Assembly: GCA_964482515.1 (NCBI GenBank) | Contig: CAYZXT010000002.1 | Location: 1 to 64,000, forward strand | Length of the DNA: 64,000 nucleotides | Reading direction: 5' to 3' | From: CAYZXT01 sp964482515 | GTDB taxonomy: Bacteria; Elusimicrobiota; Elusimicrobia; FEN-1173 | Part shown: positions 50,698 through 57,870 of the stretch, piece after piece | Numbering within the stretch: position 1 is the stretch's first letter | Layout: each line of letters opens with the position of its first letter | Notes under the pieces: model-generated | What the model was told of the DNA's origin: nothing | What the model saw: the letters and a program-made list of their open reading frames with translations, nothing else | The model's database searches: none | Program-made: the position numbers and the translations under genes

Positions 50698-52056
50698 TTA
50701 TCGCCCCTTTCTCATTTTCTGAAATTTCCAGCCCAGCTTGATCGCCTGCGCGATCGACTTGAACGCGTTGCCCGGCGACATCTGTTTCTTCAAGAACTCG
50801 TTCACGGCGCCGTTCTTCGCCACGCGCCGGAGGATATCCTCAACCACATCGCCGCGCACGCGGCCGTCCACGTCGAAATAATCCTTCAGGGACCGGCAGA
50901 GCATCTCCGGCCCCTCGTTCACCAGGTTCAGGTTTTCTTCGACGATGTGCTCCAGGTCGCGGACTTCGTAGAGGTCCGGCATGATGAAGCTCTTCTTCAG
51001 TTTTTCCTGGTAGGAGGACAGGGTCTTGGCGGAGAAATCCCCGGCCTTCTTCGCCTCGATGACGGTCTGGGCCGCGAAGCGCCCCGCGCTCATGGCGAGG
51101 TTCGACCCTTCCCGGTGCGCCGCGTTCACCATCTGCGCGGCATCGCCCGCCACCAAGAACCCGTCCGCGTAAAGCGGCGGCATGGAGTTGTATCCGCCCT
51201 CGGGGATGAGGTGCGCGGAATATTCCGCCGGCTTCGCGTCCTGGATCAGCCGCCGCACCATGGGATGCCGCTTCACGGACTCCAGCAGGTCGTAGGGGCG
51301 GATGCCGGATTTCTGGAAGTGGGAGAGCTTGCAGCCCACGCCGATGGAAAGGGTTTCCTTGTTGGTGTAGAGGAAGGCGTAGCCGAGCATCCCTCGGGTG
51401 ATGCCGCCGAACATCTCGATGGTTGCGCCGTCGTTCGGTTCCAGGTTGAACCTGTCCTCGATCTTTTCCTTGGACAGATGGAGGACTTCCTTCACGCCCA
51501 GGGCGACTTCGTCCGGTGTCCATTCGTCGATGAGGCCCATTTTTTGCGCCAGCAAGGAGTTCACCCCGTCGCAGGCGATCACCACGTCCGCGCGGAGCTC
51601 GTCGCCGTCGGACGTCTTGATGCCGACGACCTTGCCGTTCTCCTTGACGCAGTCCCGCACGGTCACGCCCGTGAAGACCTGGGCGCCGGCGGCTTCGGCC
51701 TTTTTCGCGAACCAGCGGTCGAAATTCACACGCACGATGGTGTAGCAGTTGTGGGGCTTCCGCCGCCACTGGTCGGTCTTGAAGCCGAACTGCGCGGCCG
51801 AATCGCCGGACATCACCCACATGCGTTCGTCCGTCACGGGGCGTTCCAGCGCCGCTTCCGGGTCTTCCCAAAATTTGGGGACGATTTCATCCAGCATCTT
51901 CGTGTACAGCACCGCGCCCTGAACGTTCTTGGCGCCGGGATACTCTCCCCGCTCCAGAAGGACCGTGTTCAGGCCGGCCTGGGCCAGCGTGATGGCCGCG
52001 GACGTTCCCGCCGGACCGGCCCCCACCACTATCGCATCAAACTTATCGTCGGACAT
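50698..52056 (-). CDS. fixC: FixC flavoprotein (ETF:quinone oxidoreductase)
   Basis: An FAD-dependent membrane-associated oxidoreductase of 452 residues that moves electrons from electron-transfer flavoprotein to quinone. It shows the FAD motif VGAGPAGTSAAITLAQAG near the N-terminus, VVIACDGVNSLLAQ, and the GYNSMPPLYADGFLVAGDAAQM segment. The C-terminal Fe-S domain is separate, encoded by fixX. No fixA or fixB is in the window, so the ETF donor must be elsewhere. It follows the response regulator gene by 11 nt. Confidence 0.94.
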   Translation of the reverse strand: MSDDKFDAIVVGAGPAGTSAAITLAQAGLNTVLLERGEYPGAKNVQGAVLYTKMLDEIVPKFWEDPEAALERPVTDERMWVMSGDSAAQFGFKTDQWRRKPHNCYTIVRVNFDRWFAKKAEAAGAQVFTGVTVRDCVKENGKVVGIKTSDGDELRADVVIACDGVNSLLAQKMGLIDEWTPDEVALGVKEVLHLSKEKIEDRFNLEPNDGATIEMFGGITRGMLGYAFLYTNKETLSIGVGCKLSHFQKSGIRPYDLLESVKRHPMVRRLIQDAKPAEYSAHLIPEGGYNSMPPLYADGFLVAGDAAQMVNAAHREGSNLAMSAGRFAAQTVIEAKKAGDFSAKTLSSYQEKLKKSFIMPDLYEVRDLEHIVEENLNLVNEGPEMLCRSLKDYFDVDGRVRGDVVEDILRRVAKNGAVNEFLKKQMSPGNAFKSIAQAIKLGWKFQKMRKGR

Positions 52057-52067
52057 GTCAACCTCGC

Positions 52068-52454
52068 TTAGGAGTTTTCCCGCGGTTTGGGCGCCGCCAG
52101 AAGATTTTTAACGGTCTGCGCGAATTCCACCGGATCGAAGGGCTTCATCACGAAAGACCTCACCTGGTCGAACTTCTGAAAAAGGTTTTTGAGCGGACGG
52201 ACCGCCGTGAGGACGACCACCGGGATTCCGCGCAGCGCCGGGTCCTGGGCCATCTCCATCTGCAGCGCGTAGCCGTCCATGCCGGGCAGCATCACGTCCA
52301 GGACCAAAAGATCGATGGGCAGGTTTTTCTTGAGCGCGTCCAGGGTGGAAAGCCCCGTGGCGGATTCCAGGACCTCGTGGCCGTCCCGCTCCAGAGCGAA
52401 GCGCAGAAGTTCGCGCACGCTCAGCTCGTCGTCGGCAATCAGTATCTTGGCCAA
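52068..52454 (-). CDS. Single-domain response regulator heading the fix operon
   Basis: A CheY-like receiver of 128 residues with the acidic pair in LIADDE, phospho-Asp53 (LVLDVMLPGMDG), TAVRP at the Thr position and Lys in MKPFDP. It begins with TTG at 52454; GGGGAG lies about 5-6 nt upstream. No DNA-binding domain. Its role in an electron-transfer/Fe-S operon is unknown. Confidence 0.9.
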   Translation of the reverse strand: MAKILIADDELSVRELLRFALERDGHEVLESATGLSTLDALKKNLPIDLLVLDVMLPGMDGYALQMEMAQDPALRGIPVVVLTAVRPLKNLFQKFDQVRSFVMKPFDPVEFAQTVKNLLAAPKPRENS

Positions 52455-52482
52455 GAATTCTCCCCGGGAAATTTATCCTGCG

Positions 52483-52498
52483 ATTTGATTATACAAAT
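52483..52498 (-). promoter_or_regulatory. -10 box covered by a palindrome, fix operon promoter
   Basis: On the minus strand a perfect TATAAT (52493-52488) lies 34 nt before the TTG start. It is exactly the 6-bp centre of a perfect dyad ATTTG-N6-CAAAT (52483-52498). A repressor bound here would block the promoter. A good -35 box is lacking. The rest of the 220-bp gap holds a second hairpin (CCTCAC/GTGAGG, 52522-52540) and the terminator of the cytochrome operon. Confidence 0.5.
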
Positions 52499-52612
52499 TC
52501 TTCCACAAAACATTTTTTACTCCTCACAAAGACCGTGAGGACGTGTGTGCTCCTGCGGAGCCGTCGCGCCCTTGGCGCGCCGCTGGCACCCGAAGCACTG
52601 CGAGGATGTAAC

Positions 52613-52646
52613 AAAAAAGGCCGGTCCCCCTTTAGGAGGACCGGCC
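52613..52646 (-). terminator. Rho-independent terminator of the cytochrome operon
   Basis: A 9-bp perfect GC-rich stem (GGCCGGTCC/GGACCGGCC) with a 10-nt loop is followed on the minus strand by TTTTTT. It starts 29 nt after the stop of the monohaem cytochrome gene, the last gene of the Rieske/cytochrome b operon. Confidence 0.9.
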
Positions 52647-52674
52647 TTCCGTTGAATATATTGAGAAGCTGGGA

Positions 52675-53277
52675 CTATTTGCCGCCGTAGAGTTCCGTGT
52701 AGCGGGCCGGGTATTTGGCCTTGAATTCTTCCAGGAGCTTCTTGCGGTGCGCCATCCAGGCGGCCTTGTTCTTGCCGGCCTTGCGCTGGTTGGAATCATA
52801 CACCAGGAAGCCCCAAACGGCCTTGCCCTCTTCGGGAGTGATCCCGCAGCCGGGCTTGGACATCATGCGCTTCACGTAACGCTCCCAGATGCGGGCTTCC
52901 GCCTGGAGCACGTGCTTGTCCGCGAACATATCGGGATCGGATTTCTTCAGAGCCTCGATCTTGGCGTCCTTTTCAGGGCCTTTGCCGGAGGGCTCGAAGA
53001 ACTGGGAGTTCAGCGGACGGGACGGACTGTGGCAGCGGGAGCATTTCTGCAGGAGAACGTTTTTGTAGGCCGCCTGGTGCTCCGCCGGATAGGTCGCCAA
53101 AACGTCCGCGGGCAATTTGTCGGGGCCGAGGTCGTTGGCGTAGGGGTTCGCCATGGCTTTGGCTTTTTCCGCCTCGTAGGAGGAGGACGCCGGCGCGTCG
53201 GCCGCGTTGACCGTCTGAAAAAAACCGGCCGCTACGAGGGCCGCCATCACCGCCATTAAAATGTTTCTACGCTTCAT
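52675..53277 (-). CDS. Periplasmic monohaem cytochrome c
   Basis: A protein of 200 residues with a signal peptide (MKRRNILMAVMAALVAAGFFQTVNA|AD) and one haem site, CSRCH (Cys79, Cys82, His83). The region downstream is rich in charged helices (RIWERYVKRMMSKPGCGITPEE), where a Met or His could be the sixth ligand. The ATG at 53277 has AAGGAG 6 nt upstream; ATG 53283 is too close to it. It is the last gene of the bc operon and probably carries electrons from it. Confidence 0.88.
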   Translation of the reverse strand: MKRRNILMAVMAALVAAGFFQTVNAADAPASSSYEAEKAKAMANPYANDLGPDKLPADVLATYPAEHQAAYKNVLLQKCSRCHSPSRPLNSQFFEPSGKGPEKDAKIEALKKSDPDMFADKHVLQAEARIWERYVKRMMSKPGCGITPEEGKAVWGFLVYDSNQRKAGKNKAAWMAHRKKLLEEFKAKYPARYTELYGGK

Positions 53278-53315
53278 GTTCATCTCCTTTACGTCGTCAT
53301 TCCATTTAAAAATAT

Positions 53316-54623
53316 TCACCAAGCCTCTTCTTTGTCTCCGATACTGAAGAGATAGGTGGTCAAATCTTCCAGCTCCTGGCCTTTGATCTTGTTGCCCCAG
53401 GCCGGCATGTAGAGCGGAGGGGTGGGGCCCGTCGGGTCTTTTTTGTCCACGATCGGTACTCCCTTGGAAATCTTTTCCTTCAGCTCCTCCCGCGTGTAGG
53501 TGTTGACGGTCTTGCGGATGTCGGGCTCAACTTCGTTGGCGTAGTTGAAGTTGCGGATACCGCCGCGTGCGTCCGCCCCGTGGCATCCGGCGCAGCCGTA
53601 TTTTTCATACACATAGCGCCCGTGTTCGATCGCGTTTTTGAACTTGGGCTCTTCCTTCGGGGGACCCTGCACATAAAAACTGGTCGGGATTTTGTCCTGC
53701 GAAAACGACAGCACGTAGGCCGTCACGGCATCGGCGTCTTCATCCGAGAGATCGAAGAACGGCATTCCGGAGGGCGCGATGGGCTCGGTGTTGTATTCGG
53801 CCTTGGGATCGCCCGGCACCAACTCCTGAGGATCCTTCACGAAATGCAGCCGGATCCAATTAGCCAGCGTCCGCTCTTCTTTGGGCAGGCCCGTATAAGT
53901 GAAATCAATCCGGGAAAGGGGTTTGTCCGCCGTGTCGTCGGCCAGGTCGACCGAAACCGGTCCGCCTTCGCCGCGGATCTGGTGGCAGCCGATGCAGCCC
54001 TTCTCGTGGAAGAGCTGCTTGCCGCGCCGCCACGCCGCCGCGTAGGGCATGGCTTTCTCATCCACCGCGTCGCCGTGGCATTTCACGCAGGACGCCTGCA
54101 GCAGGGCGCCGCGCAATAAAGGTTTCTCCCAATGCTCCACTTCCCCGTGGGCGGCCTTTGATTTCGTGGCCAATCCCTGTCCGCCGTGGCAGACGGTGCA
54201 GCCGAATTTCTCGATGGGATGGGTCTTGTGGATGTCGGGGGTCTTGGAAGCGAAAGGGGCGTCGGTATAAGGCGTGACGGTGGTGGGATTGATTTGCGTG
54301 TCGAACCCCATGTGGCAGGTGATGCAGCGGTCGACGCGGCCCAGGGGATCCACGATGACCTGCTTGATCTCGCGCGGCTGGGATTTGATCAACCGCAGTT
54401 GCTTGGCGAGCCGTTCCTTGATCTCCTCGTCCGTCGCCTGGCCGATCTCATCGGTCAACCGTTTTTCTTCCCGCTGCAGATATTCCTTCTGATAGCCCTT
54501 CCATTCGCGGATGTTGTCCTTCACCACGGCGGCGACCAGCAGCAGGAACATGATGAGGTTCCCGGCGATGAAACAATTGCGGATCGTGAGGACCTTGGTG
54601 AAAAGTTTTTCTTTGAAGGTCAC
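53316..54623 (-). CDS. Membrane-anchored pentahaem cytochrome c
   Basis: A protein of 435 residues with one N-terminal membrane helix (about 15-34) and five CxxCH motifs: C100-H104, C142-H146, C179-H183, C210-H214 and C344-H348. The first three form a compact multihaem region; the fourth and fifth resemble class I cytochrome domains (GKQLFHEKGCIGCHQIRGEGG, RYVYEKYGCAGCHGADARGG). In the operon it takes the place of cytochrome c1/f. It lies 88 nt after the cytochrome b gene. Confidence 0.9.
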   Translation of the reverse strand: MTFKEKLFTKVLTIRNCFIAGNLIMFLLLVAAVVKDNIREWKGYQKEYLQREEKRLTDEIGQATDEEIKERLAKQLRLIKSQPREIKQVIVDPLGRVDRCITCHMGFDTQINPTTVTPYTDAPFASKTPDIHKTHPIEKFGCTVCHGGQGLATKSKAAHGEVEHWEKPLLRGALLQASCVKCHGDAVDEKAMPYAAAWRRGKQLFHEKGCIGCHQIRGEGGPVSVDLADDTADKPLSRIDFTYTGLPKEERTLANWIRLHFVKDPQELVPGDPKAEYNTEPIAPSGMPFFDLSDEDADAVTAYVLSFSQDKIPTSFYVQGPPKEEPKFKNAIEHGRYVYEKYGCAGCHGADARGGIRNFNYANEVEPDIRKTVNTYTREELKEKISKGVPIVDKKDPTGPTPPLYMPAWGNKIKGQELEDLTTYLFSIGDKEEAW

Positions 54624-54711
54624 AGGTCGCCCCCATTAGCACGGGGCCGACACTTGCCCGTGTCCTGCACGGTCAAGTACGGAGCTCTATTTTGTGGAAA
54701 GGGTGCTCTCG

Positions 54712-56490
54712 TCATATGTTGAAGTTTAAGCCGGGCAGGGCGAAGATATATTTAATGTTGAAGCCGAGGCGGGCGCCCATTTTTACCACCACGCCGAGCA
54801 TCATCAAGAGGAGGACCATCGTGGTGAAATACTGGACGTGGCTCAGCGCCGGGTTGCGCAGATACTTCTGCGGCAAGAGGAACCCCATGAAGACCACGAT
54901 GAACAGGAAGACCGCGATGTAGGCTATTTCGGCCACGCCGAAGTTCGGCATGTTCTTGCCGATGAAATCGTACTTGAACATCAGCGTGTGAGCCGCTTTA
55001 AAGAGGATCCCCACCACGACAGAGACCACCCCGGTAATGATCGTGGCCCGCTTGAAAGGAATCTCCTGCTTCACCAGCCGCGGCAAAAGCGCGCCGCCGA
55101 CGAAGTAGGCCCCGAAGATCGCTCCGCCCAGCGCGAGCGCGATCAGGATTCCGAGGACCCCGCCGATGTGCACGCCCGCCACGTTCTGGCTTCCGAAGAA
55201 TATCCCGGCCTTGTCGGCGACGTCCACCATGATCAGGTTCCAGGACGGCGGAGGCGGCATCTTGTGCGCCGCCCAGCTTTCCCAGGGCCAGTACCAGGCC
55301 CAGCTCGGCCCGCGCATGAACGTTCCGATCACGATCATCACGAACCAGAAGACCAGGCCGAAGATGAAGACGGTATTGGCGAAGGGGCGCTCTTTAACGC
55401 TGTAGAAACCCAGTCCCAATTTCGGGTCCGGATCCAGATAGGGAATGGCGATCAGGCCCACGATGATCATGTTGGGGATGACCACGCCCGCGAGCCAGGG
55501 ATCGAAATAAACCAAAAGTTCCTGCAATCCGAGGAAGTACCAGGGCGCCTTGGACGGGTTGGGCGTCACGGTGGCGTTGGCGATGACTTCCAGAGGGGCG
55601 TCCTGCAGGACCGACCACGCCATGAGGAAGATCAGCATGATGACGGCGCCGATGTATTCGCGCGTCACCAGGTTCGGCCAGACTTCCAATTTTTTCTCGG
55701 GCGGCTCGTTCGGGAGGGGCGCGGCGGAGAAACCGTCCTTGCGGATGCGCCAGAAGTGGACGATCATGAAAATGCCGGCGATGAACGGCACGAAGATGCA
55801 GTGCATCACGTAAAAGCGGAGCAGGGTGTTGGCGCCCACGGCCGTGCCGCCGAGCAGCGCGAAGCGCGCGTCGTTGCGCACGCCCACGCCCAGGAGCGAC
55901 GAGAACGGCCCTTCCGCACCCAGGAACGGCGTGGCGCTGGCCATGTTTGTCCCCACGGTGACGGCCCAGATGGCCAATTGGTCCCAGGGGAGCAGATATC
56001 CGGTGAAGGAAAGGAAAAGCGTCAGGGTAAGGAGGATGACGCCGACGCCCCAGTTGAACTCCCGCGGGGGCTTGTAGGCGCCCGTCAGGAACACGCGCAC
56101 CATGTGCAGGATCACGACCATCACCATGGTGTGGGCGCTCCAACGGTGCATGTTGCGCATGAACATCCCCATGGACACGGCGAACTCCAGGTCCTTCATG
56201 TCCTGGTAAGCCAATTCCACGGTGGGCCGGTAATAGAACATCAAAAGGACGCCGGTCACCACCAGCACCATGAACAAGCCGAAGGATATTCCGCCCAGCC
56301 CCCAGGTATAGGTGAAGCGGACCGCGCGCTGGCGGATGCGGGCCGGGTGCAGGTGCAGCCAAACGTTGCCGAGGATGTGCTGCGCCCGGTCGCGGGAGGT
56401 GTCTTTCCAGGTGCCGCCCCGGAACATGGAGCGCCAGACCTGGCTGTTGATGACGTCTTCTTTCACTTTTTTGAAATCGAGGGTAGGCAT
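54712..56490 (-). CDS. Cytochrome b of a Rieske/b complex, b6-type with C-terminal extension
   Basis: The quinol-oxidising membrane subunit, 592 residues. Haem ligands are His115 and His129 (HRWSAHTMVMVVILH) and His230 and His245; the 14-residue gap in the second pair is the b6-type spacing. The Qo motif is APWY (315-318) rather than PEWY. After the b/subunit-IV core (about 350 residues), five more membrane helices extend the C-terminus. It starts 9 nt after the Rieske stop. Similar long forms occur in several anaerobic or deep-branching phyla. Confidence 0.92.
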   Translation of the reverse strand: MPTLDFKKVKEDVINSQVWRSMFRGGTWKDTSRDRAQHILGNVWLHLHPARIRQRAVRFTYTWGLGGISFGLFMVLVVTGVLLMFYYRPTVELAYQDMKDLEFAVSMGMFMRNMHRWSAHTMVMVVILHMVRVFLTGAYKPPREFNWGVGVILLTLTLFLSFTGYLLPWDQLAIWAVTVGTNMASATPFLGAEGPFSSLLGVGVRNDARFALLGGTAVGANTLLRFYVMHCIFVPFIAGIFMIVHFWRIRKDGFSAAPLPNEPPEKKLEVWPNLVTREYIGAVIMLIFLMAWSVLQDAPLEVIANATVTPNPSKAPWYFLGLQELLVYFDPWLAGVVIPNMIIVGLIAIPYLDPDPKLGLGFYSVKERPFANTVFIFGLVFWFVMIVIGTFMRGPSWAWYWPWESWAAHKMPPPPSWNLIMVDVADKAGIFFGSQNVAGVHIGGVLGILIALALGGAIFGAYFVGGALLPRLVKQEIPFKRATIITGVVSVVVGILFKAAHTLMFKYDFIGKNMPNFGVAEIAYIAVFLFIVVFMGFLLPQKYLRNPALSHVQYFTTMVLLLMMLGVVVKMGARLGFNIKYIFALPGLNFNI

Positions 56491-56499
56491 AGGGTTGGG

Positions 56500-57087
56500 T
56501 TATACGGTCACGAAGAAATCGGATTTTTCGCGGAGGCCGGGACGGTCTTCCATGATGGATTTGTCCACGACCAAGTCGCCGTCCGGCGTGGTATTGACCG
56601 CCACCCGCCAGAGGGCGCGCGGCGCGGGGCCTGCGATGACGTCCCCTTCTATATTGAAGTTCGATCCGTGGCAGGGGCATTTGAAGCGGGACTCGGCCTG
56701 GAACCAGTTCGGCGTGCATCCCAGGTGTGTGCAGCGGGACCAGATCGCGTAGATGCCTTTTTCGTTGCGGATGATCCAAAGCCGGTTGGTCTTGTCCACC
56801 GTGACGCCGGTGGGGAACTCTTTGGCGCTGCCAAGCTTGATGCGCTGGGAAGGTTCGTAAAGCACGTTCGGGAACATGTAGCGCGCCGAAGCCGCCGCGC
56901 TGCCCGCCAAAACGCCCACGAAAGCCGCCCAGGCGCCGTAAAGCAGGCCGCGGCGCGTCATGTCTGAAGAGAGCGCGGATTTGTCGGCGGCGGGGGTCTG
57001 CGCCGGAGGAATCGCCGCCGGGGACGCTGGAACCGGTCCCGGCTTATCGGACGGGGCGGAAGATGGGGATGGCGCTTCGTTGGTCAT
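56500..57087 (-). CDS. Rieske [2Fe-2S] protein
   Basis: A protein of 195 residues with a Pro/Ala-rich N-terminus, a Tat-like anchor (MTRRGLLYGAWAAFVGVLAG, residues 43-62; twin Arg 45-46) and the Rieske cluster motifs CTHLGC (119-124) and CPCHGS (137-142). It takes electrons from quinol at the cytochrome b Qo site and passes them to the c-type cytochromes. It is the first gene of the operon; a sigma-70 promoter is predicted at 57130-57158. No Shine-Dalgarno is obvious before the ATG. Confidence 0.94.
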   Translation of the reverse strand: MTNEAPSPSSAPSDKPGPVPASPAAIPPAQTPAADKSALSSDMTRRGLLYGAWAAFVGVLAGSAAASARYMFPNVLYEPSQRIKLGSAKEFPTGVTVDKTNRLWIIRNEKGIYAIWSRCTHLGCTPNWFQAESRFKCPCHGSNFNIEGDVIAGPAPRALWRVAVNTTPDGDLVVDKSIMEDRPGLREKSDFFVTV

Positions 57088-57129
57088 GGAAATTAAGGGG
57101 ACCGCGAGAGATTTAACAACTCGGGGAGA

Positions 57130-57158
57130 AGTCTATCATCATCCGATTTGCGTGTCAA
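57130..57158 (-). promoter_or_regulatory. Sigma-70 promoter of the Rieske/cytochrome b operon
   Basis: On the minus strand a perfect -35 TTGACA (57158-57153), a 17-bp spacer and TAGACT (57135-57130; 4 of 6). The start would be near 57123, giving a leader of about 36 nt before the Rieske ATG. Confidence 0.7.
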
Positions 57159-57219
57159 GCAAGCGAGCTGCGTAGGACGGGGCCGATCCGTGAATCGTGA
57201 TAGGATAAAAGAGGCGTCG

Positions 57220-57249
57220 TTGACGTCCGCCGCAAAAGTGTCCTAGAAT
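57220..57249 (+). promoter_or_regulatory. Sigma-70 promoter of the TIGR03546-type gene
   Basis: TTGACG (57220-57225), an 18-bp spacer and TAGAAT (57244-57249). The -10 box ends 7 nt before the ATG at 57257, so the start site would coincide with that codon and the message would be leaderless. It is divergent from the Rieske promoter. Confidence 0.6.
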
Positions 57250-57256
57250 GATTCAT

Positions 57257-57769
57257 ATGTTCACCGTCAAATTCATCCTGAGCTTCATCAAATCTCTGAA
57301 CGCCGACGCCAGCCCGAAACAGATCGCCGGCGGCATGGCCCTGGGGTCCATCCTGGGCATCACCCCCGCCGTGAGCCTCCACAATCTGATCGTCTTTATA
57401 GTCATTTTGATGATCCGGGTGAATTTCTCCGCCGCCCTCTTCGCCTGGGGCGCCTTCGCGCTCTTTTCCTATATACTGGACCCAGTCTTCAACAAGATCG
57501 GCTATTTCCTGCTGGCGCAGACCCCGGCGCTCCAACCGCTTTGGACCGCTCTGTACAACACGCCGGTCGTTCCCTGGACGAAGTTCAACAATACGCTGAC
57601 TCTCGGCAGTCTGGTCTTCGCACTGATTCTCTTTTGGCCGCTTTATTTTTTCCTCACCTGGTTCGTGACGGTCTATCGCGAACGGATCCTGACCGTCGTC
57701 TCAAAATGGAAGATCGTGCAAATTTTGAAAGCGTCGAAGCTTTATAGTTTGTATCAAAGTTACTCTTAA
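57257..57769 (+). CDS. TIGR03546-like membrane protein
   Basis: A hydrophobic protein of 170 residues with about four membrane helices and an amphipathic N-terminus (FILSFIKSLNADASPKQIAGGMALGSILGI). The pattern resembles DUF2062/TIGR03546 proteins, which are usually encoded next to a TIGR03545 protein, as here. Function unknown; an envelope role is plausible. The ATG at 57257 is preferred over the one at 57248 because the -10 box overlaps the latter. No Shine-Dalgarno is seen for either. Confidence 0.8.
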   Translation: MFTVKFILSFIKSLNADASPKQIAGGMALGSILGITPAVSLHNLIVFIVILMIRVNFSAALFAWGAFALFSYILDPVFNKIGYFLLAQTPALQPLWTALYNTPVVPWTKFNNTLTLGSLVFALILFWPLYFFLTWFVTVYRERILTVVSKWKIVQILKASKLYSLYQSYS

Positions 57770-57777
57770 TTTAACCC

Positions 57778-57843
57778 GTCATTCCGGCGAAAGCCGGAAT
57801 CCAGGAGATCCTTTGACTGGACCCCGGTTTTCACCGGGGTGAC
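57778..57843. repeat. REP-like inverted repeat, copy 3
   Basis: The canonical left arm (57778-57804) and a partly diverged right arm (57817-57843) form a long hairpin in the 101-bp gap between the TIGR03546-like and TIGR03545-like genes. Transcribed as RNA, it could attenuate the downstream gene. Confidence 0.9.
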
Positions 57844-57870
57844 GACTTAATACTAACAGGCAGGATTCTA

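Noticed and set aside
52552..52582. GC-rich hairpin (CGCGCC-CTT-GGCGCG region) as a terminator or operator
   Set aside because: Not followed by a T-run on either strand and without a nearby promoter; the real terminator is at 52613-52646.
54838..56967. A 709-codon plus-strand frame opposite cytochrome b and Rieske genes
   Set aside because: Antisense to verified genes and again His/Arg/Asp-rich without domains.
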